Shown: positions 1-11,590 of the stretch, piece by piece
Numbering within the stretch: position 1 is the stretch's first letter
Layout: the number at the start of each line of letters is the position of its first letter
DNA from: Halobacillus mangrovi
GTDB lineage: Bacteria; Bacillota; Bacilli; Bacillales; Halobacillaceae
Length of the DNA: 64,000 nucleotides
NCBI RefSeq assembly: GCF_002097535.1
Contig: NZ_CP020772.1
Coordinates: forward strand, 2,914,001-2,978,000
Direction: 5' to 3'
Position numbers and translations under genes: made by a program
The notes under the pieces: model-generated
Told to the model about the DNA's origin: nothing
What the model saw: the letters and a program-made list of their open reading frames with translations, nothing else
The model's database searches: none

Positions 1-96
1 ATGCAGGTGTTCGGACTCTGTCCATGCTTCATACAGGATGTCTCTTGGGGCGTGAAACGTTCGTGTCATCGTGAATTTCTTAGGGTGATCGGACAT
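1..96 (-). CDS. AHSA1/SRPBCC-domain protein, N-terminal part
   Basis: Only the first 32 codons are in the window; the gene runs off the left edge. The ATG follows a strong ribosome site (AAGGAGG, 7 nt spacing). The start has the typical opening of the AHSA1 (activator of Hsp90 ATPase homologue) branch of the SRPBCC/START-like ligand-binding fold: a Thr-Arg-x-Phe-x-Ala-Pro segment followed by Glu-Ala-Trp-Thr-Glu-Ser-Glu-His-Leu. Members are small cytosolic proteins, often paired with an ArsR-type regulator, with mostly unknown ligands. The family is confident; the function is not. Confidence 0.75.
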   Translation of the reverse strand, partial: MSDHPKKFTMTRTFHAPRDILYEAWTESEHLH

Positions 97-125
97 TAGA
101 AATCCTCCTTGTAAATGAAGTCTAT

Positions 126-227
126 TTATACCAAATCCACCTTACCATTCTCGTTGAACACCGTTTGGATGGGAGCTTGCACCATTTGAGATGATGTTTG
201 CACCATACTCAGCGCGTCTTGCATCAT
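126..227 (-). CDS. Possible 33-residue peptide with heptad periodicity
   Basis: A short reading frame starts ATG-ATG and ends 29 nt before the AHSA1-type start. A weak ribosome-site-like AAGGTG lies upstream. The peptide shows a degenerate 7-residue period (SMVQTS, QMVQAP, IQTVFNE), because it lies on a 21-bp repeated DNA tract that continues upstream of its start. It could be a real leader peptide or the decayed end of a longer repeat protein; in-frame stops lie just upstream. I do not recognise a family. Confidence 0.25.
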   Translation of the reverse strand: MMQDALSMVQTSSQMVQAPIQTVFNENGKVDLV

Positions 228-281
228 TTTAGATGCACCTTACACTATTTCGGACGAGTTATGCACCCATTCCCTGTTCAA
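135..281. repeat. Degenerate 21-bp tandem array
   Basis: The tetranucleotide CACC (or CATC/CACT) recurs at 138, 159, 180, 201, 222, 243 and 264, exactly 21 bp apart. The best-preserved units begin TTGCACCAT. Seven units can be followed. A 21-bp period equals seven codons, so the tract may derive from coding DNA, but stops interrupt it in most frames. Confidence 0.6.
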
Positions 282-290
282 CACCTTTTC

Positions 291-325
291 ACACAAAAAA
301 CTGCCGCACCTTTAAGGTACGGCAG
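291..325 (-). terminator. Rho-independent terminator of the ilv-leu operon
   Basis: On the minus strand a GC-rich stem (CTGCCGTACC / GGTGCGGCAG with a TTAA loop) starts 8 nt after the ilvA stop and is followed by six T. It ends the ilvB-to-ilvA transcript. Confidence 0.9.
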
Positions 326-333
326 TCTTCATG

Positions 334-1293
334 TTACGCGATCACCATTTTCTTCGAGTTGGCTAGCTTGCGGATCAAGGGAAGTTTGGATAGATCCATG
401 TTCCCTCCACTCAAAATCACACCGCAACGCTGACTGTCAGAAGAAGCTTGCCCGCTAAGAAGACCGGCTAACGCTGTAGCGCCTGCTCCTTCAACGAGTG
501 TCTTCTCTCTTTCCAATAACATCAGCATGGCTTTAGCGATTTCTTGCTCATCGACTGTGATGACTTGATCCACATACTTTTGGATGCAAGAAAAGGTGAG
601 TTTCCCTTTTTCCTTCACAGCGATTCCATCAGCAATCGTAGCAACGGAAGTCAGCTTTTCAGGTCCTTTTTTATAAAGGGCATTGTAAGTGGACGGGGCT
701 TTGGCGGATTGGACACCGATGACTCGGATATCTGGCTTCAGCTGTTTGGCTGCGAATGCCACTCCGCTGATTAGGCCGCCCCCACCGATTGGAACATATA
801 AGGTATCGAGGTCCGGCTGCTGTTGAAGCATTTCAACAGCAATCGTTCCTTGGCCGGCCATGACGTCGTAATCGTCAAACGGGTGAAGGAAGGTTGCCCC
901 TAAGCGTTCCTGCTCCTTCATGGCCGCCTGATAGGCTTCCTGAAAGGACTCGCCTGTGAGAACGACTCTTGCTCCATAGCCTTCTGTCGCTTCAACTTTT
1001 GCCCGTGGTGTTGCTTCCGGCATGAAGATTTTCGCTTGGATACCACGTTTTGTTGCAGCGAGAGCTACGCCCTGGGCGTGGTTGCCGGCAGAGGCAGCGA
1101 TAACTCCACGCCGAGCCTCTTCATCCGTTAAGCTTTCCACTTTGTAAGAAGCACCTCTCACTTTAAATGCTCCTGTTTTTTGCTGGTTTTCCATTTTCAA
1201 GTACACGTCTTGACCGGTTTGCTGATTGAGGGTCGCCGATGTTTCTAAAGGCGTCCGGTGAATCACCTCTTGTAATTTTTCATGTGCATCCAT
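334..1293 (-). CDS. ilvA: Threonine dehydratase, short form without regulatory domain
   Basis: PLP-dependent threonine ammonia-lyase making 2-oxobutanoate, the first step toward isoleucine. The PLP lysine lies in TGAFKVRGA (about residue 44), SAGNHAQG at 68-75 and the phosphate-binding GGGG at about 170. The protein has 319 residues and stops at the end of the catalytic fold. Classical biosynthetic IlvA has about 400-500 residues and a C-terminal ACT-like domain for isoleucine feedback, which is missing here. The gene starts 14 bp after leuD with no clear ribosome site. In-frame codons just upstream (read as LTLAKV) resemble the usual family N-terminus but offer no standard start codon. Its position as last gene of the ilv-leu operon argues for a biosynthetic role despite the TdcB-like length. 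Confidence 0.9.
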   Translation of the reverse strand: MDAHEKLQEVIHRTPLETSATLNQQTGQDVYLKMENQQKTGAFKVRGASYKVESLTDEEARRGVIAASAGNHAQGVALAATKRGIQAKIFMPEATPRAKVEATEGYGARVVLTGESFQEAYQAAMKEQERLGATFLHPFDDYDVMAGQGTIAVEMLQQQPDLDTLYVPIGGGGLISGVAFAAKQLKPDIRVIGVQSAKAPSTYNALYKKGPEKLTSVATIADGIAVKEKGKLTFSCIQKYVDQVITVDEQEIAKAMLMLLEREKTLVEGAGATALAGLLSGQASSDSQRCGVILSGGNMDLSKLPLIRKLANSKKMVIA

Positions 1294-1307
1294 TACTTTT
1301 GCTAGCG

Positions 1308-1916
1308 TTAAGAAATCCCCAACGTCTTCACTCCCTTTGAATTTGTTTTTTCGAATTGATCGATTTGATCTTCATACGTTAACGTCACAGCAATTTCATC
1401 CCAGCCATTCAACAACATTTCTTTGTGATAAGGCTGGATATCGAAGGAAACGTCTTGTTCCCCGTCAGAGATAACTTGCTGTTCCAGGTCGACGCTTAGT
1501 TCGTATGGCTGATCGCTTGCTTTTTGAATCCATTGTTCCGTTACGGACTTTGGCAGCTGGATCGGCAGGATACCGTTCTTAAAGCAGTTGCTGTAAAAAA
1601 TATCAGCAAAACTCGGGGCAACTACGACGCGGAAGCCGTAATCCTGAATCGCCCACGGAGCATGCTCACGAGAAGACCCGCATCCGAAGTTTTCACCGCC
1701 TACAAGAATCGAGGCACCGTCATACATCGGATCATTCAGCGAAAAGTCTTCTCTTGGCGTCCCATCGTCATGGAAACGCCAGTTGTAGAAAAGGAATTGT
1801 CCAAATCCCTGTCGTTCAATTCGTTTCAAAAATTGCTTCGGAATAATTTGGTCTGTATCCACATTCGAGCGGTTAAGCGGATAGACGAGACCTTCATGCT
1901 TCTTCAATGGCTCCAT
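1308..1916 (-). CDS. leuD: 3-isopropylmalate dehydratase, small subunit
   Basis: Small swivelling subunit of isopropylmalate isomerase, which works with LeuC to convert 2- to 3-isopropylmalate in leucine synthesis. The 202-residue length is typical. The N-terminus has the family NVDTDQIIPKQFL segment and the middle has GGENFGCGSSREHAPW, the substrate-loop signature. The ribosome site GGAGGGTG lies inside the end of leuC (stop 4 bp upstream), so translation is probably coupled. Confidence 0.97.
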   Translation of the reverse strand: MEPLKKHEGLVYPLNRSNVDTDQIIPKQFLKRIERQGFGQFLFYNWRFHDDGTPREDFSLNDPMYDGASILVGGENFGCGSSREHAPWAIQDYGFRVVVAPSFADIFYSNCFKNGILPIQLPKSVTEQWIQKASDQPYELSVDLEQQVISDGEQDVSFDIQPYHKEMLLNGWDEIAVTLTYEDQIDQFEKTNSKGVKTLGIS

Positions 1917-1920
1917 GTCT

Positions 1921-3339
1921 TCACCCTCCTACAGCACTGGCGTATTTTCTGACATCGACGAACTTTCCTTCGAGCGCAGCGGCGGCTGCCATTTCAGGGC
2001 TGACAAGATGAGTTCTCGCTCCGTTTCCTTGACGCCCTTCAAAGTTTCGGTTTGATGTGGAAGCACAGCGTTCGCCTGGCGGAACGATATCATCATTCAT
2101 TGCAAGGCACATGCTGCATCCAGCATCGCGCCATTCAAATCCAGCTGTAAGGAAGATTGTATCTAAACCTTCCGCTTCAGCCGCGTCTTTGACGGACTTG
2201 GAACCTGGAACGACAAGCGCTCTCACATTTTCATGGACTTTGCCGCCGCGAACGATTTCAGCCGCTTTTCTCAAGTCACTCAGTCTGGAGTTGGTACACG
2301 AACCGATGAACACATGCTCAACCGGGATGGAAACAATCGGCTGATTCGCTTCTAGTCCCATATAATCAATGGCACGCTGTACACCATCCTTGTCCTCGTC
2401 CTCAGTCATTGCTTCCGGATCAGGAACGCTTCCGCCAACCGGTACACATTGAGATGGGTTTGTTCCCCATGTCACTTGTGGCTCAATTTCGTTGGCGTGC
2501 ATCGTGACGGTCTGATCGTAACTTGCTCCTTCGTCAGATGCTAGAGACAGCCACTGTTCAGCGATTTCGTCAAAAGCTTCGCCTTCTGGAACGTAACGTT
2601 TACCTTTCAAATAATCGACTGTGGTCTGGTCGGGACTGATCAAGCCTGCTCTTGCGCCAGCCTCGATCGACATGTTGCAAACCGTCATTCTCTCTTCCAT
2701 GGAAAGGTTGCGGATCGCCTCACCAGTATATTCAATGACGTGCCCTGTACCAAAACGGACACCATACTTTCCGATGATCGCGAGAATTAAATCCTTTGCA
2801 GTTACGCCTGTACCCAGTTTTCCTTCAATATGAACTTGAAGGGTTTTCGGCTTTGCCTGCCACAAAGATTGTGTGGCTAAGACGTGTTCCACTTCACTTG
2901 TCCCAATACCAAAGGCAAGAGCTCCAAATGCTCCATGGGTTGACGTGTGGCTATCCCCGCAAACAATCGTCTTACCAGGCTGTGTCAGTCCAAGTTCAGG
3001 ACCAATTACGTGTACAATTCCTTGATCCGGGTGGTTGATGTCTGCCAAATTAATTCCGAACTCTTCACAGTTTTCTTTCAGCGTTTCCATTTGTTTCTTA
3101 GAAACGGCATCCTTGATAACGTTCCGATGGACGGTCGGAACGTTGTGATCCATCGTGGCGAAGGTGCGTTCAGGACGCCGCACCTTTCGGCCACTCATTC
3201 GCAAACCTTCAAATGCTTGAGGGGAAGTCACTTCATGGACCAAATGTAAGTCGATATATAATAGGTTCGGCTTCCCCTCTTCTTCATGAACAACATGCTG
3301 CTCCCAAATCTTCTCAATAATTGTCTTCGGTTGACTCAT
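1921..3339 (-). CDS. leuC: 3-isopropylmalate dehydratase, large subunit
   Basis: Aconitase-family subunit carrying the 4Fe-4S cluster. Cluster cysteines are visible in GSCTNSR and in the later CSMCLAMN segment; [20 protein letters not shown] is the family signature. The ATG at 3339 is preferred over an in-frame GTG 9 nt upstream because the ribosome site GAGGGGA would abut the GTG. This gives 472 residues, the usual length. It forms a heterodimer with LeuD, encoded next. Confidence 0.97.
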   Translation of the reverse strand: MSQPKTIIEKIWEQHVVHEEEGKPNLLYIDLHLVHEVTSPQAFEGLRMSGRKVRRPERTFATMDHNVPTVHRNVIKDAVSKKQMETLKENCEEFGINLADINHPDQGIVHVIGPELGLTQPGKTIVCGDSHTSTHGAFGALAFGIGTSEVEHVLATQSLWQAKPKTLQVHIEGKLGTGVTAKDLILAIIGKYGVRFGTGHVIEYTGEAIRNLSMEERMTVCNMSIEAGARAGLISPDQTTVDYLKGKRYVPEGEAFDEIAEQWLSLASDEGASYDQTVTMHANEIEPQVTWGTNPSQCVPVGGSVPDPEAMTEDEDKDGVQRAIDYMGLEANQPIVSIPVEHVFIGSCTNSRLSDLRKAAEIVRGGKVHENVRALVVPGSKSVKDAAEAEGLDTIFLTAGFEWRDAGCSMCLAMNDDIVPPGERCASTSNRNFEGRQGNGARTHLVSPEMAAAAALEGKFVDVRKYASAVGG

Positions 3340-3357
3340 TTGTTCCACTCCCCTCTT

Positions 3358-4464
3358 TTACACGTAACAGCGCATGATATTTTCAGCTGCATCACTTGTA
3401 CTCAATTGTTCGATCACTTTATTTGCAAGTTCACTTCCGCTTACTTGAACGCCGTTCGTTATTTGCAGATCTGCTGTATGATAACGAGCTTGCAATACAT
3501 CAGCCACGGCTTTTTCAATTTCCTCTGCTTCTTCTTCCATTTGGAAGGAATGTTTCAGCATCATCGCCGTTGAAAGGATAGCAGCCAGAGGATTGGCTTT
3601 ATTTTCTCCGGCAATATCTGGAGCAGAACCGTGTACCGGTTCGTAGAGTCCTACACCGTCACTTCTTACACTCGCCGATGGAAGCATGCCGAGTGACCCA
3701 GTAAGAACAGATGCTTCATCACTCAAAATGTCTCCGAACATATTCTCAGTGACAATAACATCGAAAGCCGATGGGTTCGTGACAAGCTTCATCGCTGCAG
3801 CGTCTACAAGCATATGCTCAACGGTAACATCCGGGTAATCCTTTTTCTTTTCTTCAACAACTTCACGCCACATACGGCTTGATTCCAATACGTTCGCTTT
3901 ATCGACGGAAGTGAGGTGCTTTCTGCGAAGTCTTGCACTTTCGAATCCTTTTTCTACAATACGTTCGATTTCTTCTTTTTGATATGCAAGTGTATCAACA
4001 ACTTCCTTGCCATTCTTCCTACGTTCACTTGGCTCACCGAAATACAGGCCACCAGTCAGCTCACGAACGATCAGAAGGTCACTACCTGCGACGACTTCAG
4101 GCTTAAGCGGCGATGCATGCAGCAATTGCTGATAAGCTTTGACGGGACGAAGATTTGCAAAAAGTCCAAGTTGTTTACGGATGCCAAGCAGTCCTTTTTC
4201 TGGCCTCATGTGGCCAGGCAGTTGATCCCATTTTGGACCTCCAACAGCTCCGAGAAAAACAGCATCGGCTTTTTTGCACGCTTCTACTGTATTTTCAGGA
4301 AGCGGTGATCCTTGTTGATCGATCGCCGCTCCTCCGATGTCTTGACTTTCAAACGTGAACGTGTGTTGATAGCGTTCTGCAACGGCTTCAAGAACGCGTT
4401 TAGCTGCTTTGGTGACTTCCGGGCCGATTCCATCTCCCGGCAAAAGAACGATATGCTTTTTCAT
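3358..4464 (-). CDS. leuB: 3-isopropylmalate dehydrogenase
   Basis: NAD-dependent oxidative decarboxylase giving 2-oxoisocaproate, the third leucine-specific step. It opens with LLPGDGIGPEV, shows the substrate-binding RELTGGLYFGEP loop, and later has TENMFGDILSDEAS, the metal and substrate site signature, and EPVHGSAPDIAG for cofactor binding. Length 368 is normal. A GGGGG ribosome site precedes the ATG. It lies between leuA (15 bp gap) and leuC (18 bp gap) in one operon. Confidence 0.97.
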   Translation of the reverse strand: MKKHIVLLPGDGIGPEVTKAAKRVLEAVAERYQHTFTFESQDIGGAAIDQQGSPLPENTVEACKKADAVFLGAVGGPKWDQLPGHMRPEKGLLGIRKQLGLFANLRPVKAYQQLLHASPLKPEVVAGSDLLIVRELTGGLYFGEPSERRKNGKEVVDTLAYQKEEIERIVEKGFESARLRRKHLTSVDKANVLESSRMWREVVEEKKKDYPDVTVEHMLVDAAAMKLVTNPSAFDVIVTENMFGDILSDEASVLTGSLGMLPSASVRSDGVGLYEPVHGSAPDIAGENKANPLAAILSTAMMLKHSFQMEEEAEEIEKAVADVLQARYHTADLQITNGVQVSGSELANKVIEQLSTSDAAENIMRCYV

Positions 4465-4479
4465 TGGACATCCCCCTTT

Positions 4480-7063
<2,584 letters not shown>

Positions 7064-7072
7064 TTATTTTGA

Positions 7073-7594
7073 TTATTTTAGTAGTGAATAAGGTTTGAAC
7101 TCGGCAACTTGCGGCTGATGACCTCTTGTAAAGGCTGTTAAACCGGTGCGAGCCAATTCTTTGATTCCATAAGGTCTTAATAGTTCGATAAGGGCATCGA
7201 CTTTATCTGATTTTCCAGTTACCTGAACCGTCACACTTTCTTTGCTGACATCAATAATTGACGCGCGGAACGGTTCGATGATGCCCTGAATTTCATTTCG
7301 GATTTGCGGGTTACTGATGACTTTCACCATCGCTAGTTCTCTTGCAACGATCGCTTTGTCTGTAATATCCGAAACTTTCAACACATCAATTTGTTTGTTC
7401 AGCTGTTTAGTAAGCTGTTCTAGCTTTCTCTCGTCTTCCACTTCCACGACGAAGGTCATTTTTGAGACCCCCTCCGTTTCCGTTCGTCCGACGGAGATGC
7501 TTTCTATATTGAACTGCCGCTTCGCCAGCAACCCGGTGACCCGGTTTAGAACACCGCTTCGGTTGTGGACGATGGCTGTTACAATCCTTCTCAT
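7073..7594 (-). CDS. ilvN: Acetolactate synthase, small regulatory subunit
   Basis: Regulatory partner of IlvB (called IlvH in B. subtilis). The N-terminal ACT domain (about residues 1-75) opens with the typical [18 protein letters not shown] and carries the valine-feedback site; the C-terminal half is the ALS_ss_C domain. Length 173 is typical. Its ATG overlaps the ilvB stop by 4 bp (ATGA), so the two subunits are translationally coupled. Confidence 0.96.
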   Translation of the reverse strand: MRRIVTAIVHNRSGVLNRVTGLLAKRQFNIESISVGRTETEGVSKMTFVVEVEDERKLEQLTKQLNKQIDVLKVSDITDKAIVARELAMVKVISNPQIRNEIQGIIEPFRASIIDVSKESVTVQVTGKSDKVDALIELLRPYGIKELARTGLTAFTRGHQPQVAEFKPYSLLK

Positions 7595-9309
7595 GGTTTC
7601 TTCACCCCAATCATTTCGTGAAGCCCTTTACCTGGGGCAATCATTGGATATACATTCTCCTTCTGAAGTACGCGGCAATCGATAACTGCTGGCTGATCGT
7701 CAGCTAGCACTTTCGGAAGGACTTCCTCCAAACTCTTTTGTGAGTCGATATAATACCCTGGGACTTGATAGCTTTCTGCAAGTTTTACGAAATCAGGCTG
7801 AACATCGATAATGGATTCGGAATAACGCTCCTCATAGAACTTCTCTTGCCACTGACGAACCATACCCAGCGCCTGATTGTTAACGATGAGTACTTTCACC
7901 GGCAGCCTCCGCTCTTGTAAGATAGACAGCTCTTGCATGGTCATCTGGAACCCGCCGTCTCCTACGATCGCTACGCAAGTAGAATCCATATCTGCGAGCT
8001 GTGCACCAATAGCTGCTGGGAAGCCGTATCCCATCGTTCCCAAGCCTCCTGAAGTTACCCAGCGATTCGGACGGTCAAAATGATAATATTGCGCCGCCCA
8101 CATCTGGTGCTGACCAACATCAGTGGTTACTACAGCCTCGCCTTTGGTATATTCATAGACTTTTTGGATCAACCATTGAGGAACAATTTCTGATTCTGGC
8201 TGTTCATGCCACAGTGGACATTCCGTCTTATTATGGTCGATATCAGCCATCCAGTTTTTATGATCAAGCCCCTGGACTTTCTTCTTGTTGATCGATTGGA
8301 GTGCCGCTTTTGCATCGGATACGATCGGGATTTGTGTCGGTACGTTTTTACCGATCTCAGCAGGATCAACATCGATGTGCGCAACAGTTGCTGACGGTGC
8401 AAAATGTTTCAGGTTTCCGGTCAGTCGATCATCGAAACGGGAACCGATATTGATTAACAAGTCGCATTCGTAAAGGGCAATGTTTGCTGCGTATGTTCCG
8501 TGCATTCCGGCCATTCCAAGCGACAGATCATCATTGCCTGGGTAACTTCCTAGACCGAGCAGTGTAGTCGTGACAGGCAGCTGGTAATTATGAACGAATT
8601 CTCTCAATTCGTCTGAAGCACCTGCATGAACGATTCCTGAACCTGCAAGGACCACTGGTTTCTTGGCTGCCACTAGAGCTTCGTGAAGTTTATTGATCTG
8701 AAGCGGATTTGGTTTTAGATTCGGTTGATAACCCGGAAGGTGAAAGCTATCATCGACTTTATTTGCTTGAACCGTCGATGAAATATCTTTTGGAATATCT
8801 ACGACAACAGGGCCAGGACGTCCGGTCGTGGCAATATGAAAGGCTTCCTTCACAATTCTAGGGAGCTCTTCGATCGCTTGAACTTGATAGTTGTGTTTTG
8901 TGATTGGTGTCGTGATACCCATGATGTCGGACTCCTGGAACGCATCTGTTCCTATAACGCCTTTAGCGACTTGGCCAGTGAAAATGACGAGTGGAATAGA
9001 ATCCATCATCGCATCCGCGATCCCAGTCACAAGGTTTGTAGCCCCCGGGCCTGAAGTTCCGATCACAACTCCTGGTCTGCCGGATACTCTCGCATACCCT
9101 TCCGCTGCATGGATGCCTCCCTGCTCATGTCTTGGCAGGATATGGTCGAAACTTCCTTTCGCACGATAGATGGCATCATAAATCGGTAGTACAGCTCCAC
9201 CCGGGTACCCGAACAACGTATCGACTTTTTGATCGATCAACGCTTCTACTAACAAATCCGCCCCTGTCTTCGTGGCCGTCTGCTCCTTCACACTTGCCTC
9301 TGCCTTCAT
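7591..9309 (-). CDS. ilvB: Acetolactate synthase, large catalytic subunit
   Basis: ThDP- and FAD-dependent enzyme making acetolactate or acetohydroxybutyrate from pyruvate. The catalytic glutamate is in [15 protein letters not shown] (about E62). The ThDP/Mg2+ motif GDGGFQM lies near residue 450. The three-domain architecture is complete at 572 residues, and the start has a GGAGGG ribosome site. It is the first gene after the T-box leader and so the first under its control. Confidence 0.97.
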   Translation of the reverse strand: MKAEASVKEQTATKTGADLLVEALIDQKVDTLFGYPGGAVLPIYDAIYRAKGSFDHILPRHEQGGIHAAEGYARVSGRPGVVIGTSGPGATNLVTGIADAMMDSIPLVIFTGQVAKGVIGTDAFQESDIMGITTPITKHNYQVQAIEELPRIVKEAFHIATTGRPGPVVVDIPKDISSTVQANKVDDSFHLPGYQPNLKPNPLQINKLHEALVAAKKPVVLAGSGIVHAGASDELREFVHNYQLPVTTTLLGLGSYPGNDDLSLGMAGMHGTYAANIALYECDLLINIGSRFDDRLTGNLKHFAPSATVAHIDVDPAEIGKNVPTQIPIVSDAKAALQSINKKKVQGLDHKNWMADIDHNKTECPLWHEQPESEIVPQWLIQKVYEYTKGEAVVTTDVGQHQMWAAQYYHFDRPNRWVTSGGLGTMGYGFPAAIGAQLADMDSTCVAIVGDGGFQMTMQELSILQERRLPVKVLIVNNQALGMVRQWQEKFYEERYSESIIDVQPDFVKLAESYQVPGYYIDSQKSLEEVLPKVLADDQPAVIDCRVLQKENVYPMIAPGKGLHEMIGVKKP

Positions 9310-9374
9310 TTTTTAATCCCTCCTACTTGAACTTTAAAGCTTAAGCGCTCGATTAGCGCTGAAGTTACTTCATG

Positions 9375-9670
9375 AAAAAAGACCTTTCCCATCCTCTGCT
9401 TCCTCATACACAGAACGGTATAAGGAAAGAGAGGGGTGAAAAGGTCTTCTGTTTCCACGGTACCACCCTCGTTCATGAAGCATATTGCTTCACCTCATGG
9501 AATTCAGCTGAATTCCTTTTGATAACAGGTGCAGTGAAACACCTGGTCCTGCCTACTTGAGAGGTTCAGCAAGGACACTCTGGGATGATGTCAGAATAAG
9601 ATGTATTTCCGGGCTTCCAGCAACCCCGGCTCTCTGTGAATACAAGAACTTATTCCTTTATTCCCGTCTT
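9375..9670 (-). promoter_or_regulatory. T-box leader of the ilv-leu operon
   Basis: On the minus strand, between ilvE and ilvB, lie the hallmarks of a T-box riboswitch: a Stem I region with AGAGAG and GCTGGAAG motifs (about 9600-9660), two further hairpins (CAGGTG/CACCTG and GGAATTC/GAATTCC), the conserved T-box AGGGTGGTACCGTGG (9455-9469), and a long terminator stem ending in a T-run (9375-9449). Folding the base of Stem I by eye places ATC (Ile, 9587-9589) in the specifier loop. The structure would read uncharged tRNA and antiterminate into ilvB-ilvA. Confidence 0.92.
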
Positions 9671-9700
9671 CGCATTAGGATTTGTTCAATTGTCAATTAA

Positions 9701-10603
9701 CTAGCTGACGTTCGCCTGGTTCTCAGCATACACTTTGTGACCATCTGTGGTTGTGATCTTTCTGAATTCAGAGAGAAGGTGATTTGTAACAACGCCAGGG
9801 CTTCCATCTCCTACTTGACGCTGATCTACTTCTACAACGGCAATGACCTCAGCTGCTGTTCCTGTTAAGAAAACTTCATCAGCCACGTAAACATCATGTC
9901 GTGTAAACGGCTGTTCTTTTACTTCATAGCCTTTATCTTTGGCTAAATCGATGATGGCGTTTCGCGTTATTCCTTCGAGTGCTCCTAGATAAGTCGGTGG
10001 CGTCAGGATCGTTCCATTCTTCACGATGAAGATGTTGTCAGCTGAACCTTCTGTTACGTAACCTTGATCATTCAGCATGAGGGCTTCATCTACACCTATT
10101 TGATTCGCTTCCATTTTCACTAAGATATTATTTAAATAATTTAATGATTTCACTTGTGGAGGTAAAACGTCCGGCCGGTTTCTTCGGCTTGATACAGATG
10201 CAAGTCTTACCCCGCGTTCATAGAGTTCTTTCGGGAATAAAGCGAGTGCCTCAGCAATGACAACCACACGTGGATTTGAACAACTCGCTGGATCTAGACC
10301 CAAGTTGCCAGATCCTCTAGAAACAACGACGCGAATATAAGCGGTCTCCAGCTGATTTTTTCGGACGGTTTCCGCAATAATTTCTTCCAGCTCCTCCTTT
10401 TCATATGGAATCTGAAGCATGATTGATTTTGCTGAATCATACAAGCGATTCAAATGTTCGTCGAGCTTAAAGATGTTGCCTTCGTAGACACGAATGCCTT
10501 CGAACACCCCATCTCCATATAAGAAACCATGGTCGTAAACGGAAACGACGGCCTCATTTTTGTTGACATATTCGCCACCTAAATAAATCCATTGGCTGCT
10601 CAT
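9701..10603 (-). CDS. ilvE: Branched-chain amino-acid aminotransferase
   Basis: PLP enzyme of fold type IV catalysing the last step of Ile, Leu and Val synthesis. SVYDHGFLYGDGVFEGIR (about 23-40) is the family N-terminus. The PLP lysine is in VKSLNYLNNI, and EGSADNIFIV is the phosphate-site motif. The ATG at 10603 has AAAGGAG 8 nt upstream; an upstream in-frame GTG lies inside the ribosome site. Length 300 matches the short IlvE class. It sits before the ilv T-box, so it escapes that control, and has its own long leader. Confidence 0.95.
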   Translation of the reverse strand: MSSQWIYLGGEYVNKNEAVVSVYDHGFLYGDGVFEGIRVYEGNIFKLDEHLNRLYDSAKSIMLQIPYEKEELEEIIAETVRKNQLETAYIRVVVSRGSGNLGLDPASCSNPRVVVIAEALALFPKELYERGVRLASVSSRRNRPDVLPPQVKSLNYLNNILVKMEANQIGVDEALMLNDQGYVTEGSADNIFIVKNGTILTPPTYLGALEGITRNAIIDLAKDKGYEVKEQPFTRHDVYVADEVFLTGTAAEVIAVVEVDQRQVGDGSPGVVTNHLLSEFRKITTTDGHKVYAENQANVS

Positions 10604-10668
10604 TCTTAGCACTCCTTTCTTTTTATAGTTTAATGTTTGAAATAATTAAAGAATGATTGATAAAGAGC

Positions 10669-10712
10669 GGACCCTGCCTGGGTAAGCATGCACTCTTACT
10701 TTGTCAGGGTCC
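10669..10712. other. Stable hairpin in the ilvE leader
   Basis: GGACCCTG at 10669 pairs with CAGGGTCC ending at 10712, with an inner GTAAG/CTTAC stem. It lies in the transcribed leader about 66-110 nt upstream of the ilvE start. No T-run follows on either strand, so it is not a simple terminator. It could be a processing, stability or regulatory element. Confidence 0.55.
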
Positions 10713-10780
10713 AAATGGTCCTTCCACATGAAATCAACCATCCGATTAATTCGGGGTTTCGGTGTAGTTGATTGAGGACT

Positions 10781-10809
10781 ACTTTAAACGGATTTGAGTC
10801 TAAGGTCAA
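10781..10809 (-). promoter_or_regulatory. Candidate sigma-A promoter of ilvE
   Basis: On the minus strand TTGACC (10804-10809) and TAAAGT (10781-10786) are separated by 17 bp. This would start an approximately 170-nt leader containing the hairpin at 10669-10712. Confidence 0.5.
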
Positions 10810-10822
10810 CAGCTTTTTAAAA

Positions 10823-10837
10823 AGTTTTCTGAACACT
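10823..10837. promoter_or_regulatory. CodY-box-like sequence upstream of ilvE
   Basis: AGTTTTCTGAACACT matches the 15-bp CodY consensus at 12 of 15 positions and lies just upstream of the candidate -35 box. CodY is known to control branched-chain amino-acid genes in Bacillus; binding here is inference. Confidence 0.35.
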
Positions 10838-10856
10838 TAGATTATTCAGCTTTTTC

Positions 10857-10870
10857 GTAAAGCGCTTACA
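10857..10870. promoter_or_regulatory. cre-like (CcpA) sequence upstream of ilvE
   Basis: GTAAAGCGCTTACA contains the AAAGCGCTT core of CcpA operators but misses two flanking positions. CcpA is known to activate ilv-leu transcription in B. subtilis from an upstream site. Confidence 0.3.
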
Positions 10871-11208
10871 TGCGCTCCAGCCAAGGCGTACAAGCGTTAG
10901 AACGTTCTTTCTTTTTTTCTTTTTTATCTTTTTTTCAAGGAAAAATAAGCTAATTTCCAGGTGGTGAGAATCAGAAAAAATTTTACTCTAAATTAGAGTT
11001 ATGACCTAATAAATAACACTAAAAGAGTGACTATTTATTTACATTTTCTTTGGTGAATTATTCACACCCAATCATTAAGTCGTGCACACTTAATTTCACA
11101 CTCTTAGCGAAAAATCTTTATATAAACTTTTTACTTAGTCATCCGCCCTCTCATGTCTTCTTGTCCCTTCATAGTTTGTGGTATAGGACAAAAAAGGTGG
11201 TGAAACAC
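10871..11208. other. Gene-free stretch
   Basis: A/T-rich DNA between the divergent ilvE and YjcZ-type genes, with pyrimidine runs around 10905-10935. I see no RNA gene, repeat or convincing coding frame. The frame running upstream of the YjcZ-type gene has no ribosome site. Confidence 0.5.
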
Positions 11209-11331
11209 ATGGGCTGGTATGGTGGCTACGGCGGCTGCGGATACGGCGGAAGATACGGTGGAAGTTCATTCGTATTGATCGTTGTGTTGTTTATTCTTTT
11301 GATTATCGTAGGAGCTTCTTTCTATTACTAA
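11209..11331 (+). CDS. YjcZ-family sporulation-associated membrane peptide
   Basis: 40-residue protein: a Gly/Tyr-rich N-terminus (GGYGGCGYGG) followed by a single hydrophobic helix and an aromatic end. This is the signature of the YjcZ/YhaO-type tiny transmembrane proteins annotated as sporulation proteins in Bacillus. The ATG has AAGGTGG 8 nt upstream; an in-frame extension to 11050 is unlikely. The exact role is unknown. Confidence 0.85.
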   Translation: MGWYGGYGGCGYGGRYGGSSFVLIVVLFILLIIVGASFYY

Positions 11332-11384
11332 AATCGAATATCATTGTGAATCACCGTTACCCGTTCTCAAGTGATTCACGCAGT

Positions 11385-11420
11385 AACCAGAGGCAGCTTC
11401 ACCATCCTCTGGTTTTTCTT
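11385..11420 (+). terminator. Terminator after the YjcZ-type gene
   Basis: AACCAGAGG pairs with CCTCTGGTT and is followed by TTTTCTT. Confidence 0.85.
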
Positions 11421-11590
11421 ATATCCAGAAAAAAATGCATGCGGCTTGGGAGCCCTACAATCATAAGACGAGCGATGAACTGAATTTCTGTTTCTAAATA
11501 AAGTCGATTGACTGAGGTCTGAAAGAGCTAGACGCTGGAGGTGTATGCTGTCTCTTGCCCATATACAAATCACTTTATAGTTTTCTGGAC

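Noticed and set aside
9587..9660. TAC (Tyr) as T-box specifier of the ilv leader
   Set aside because: One alignment register gives TAC, but those bases pair within the Stem I helix, and Tyr does not fit the operon.
11376..11573. 65-codon minus-strand frame after the YjcZ-type gene
   Set aside because: It covers a terminator stem, has no ribosome site and a biased, unlikely composition.
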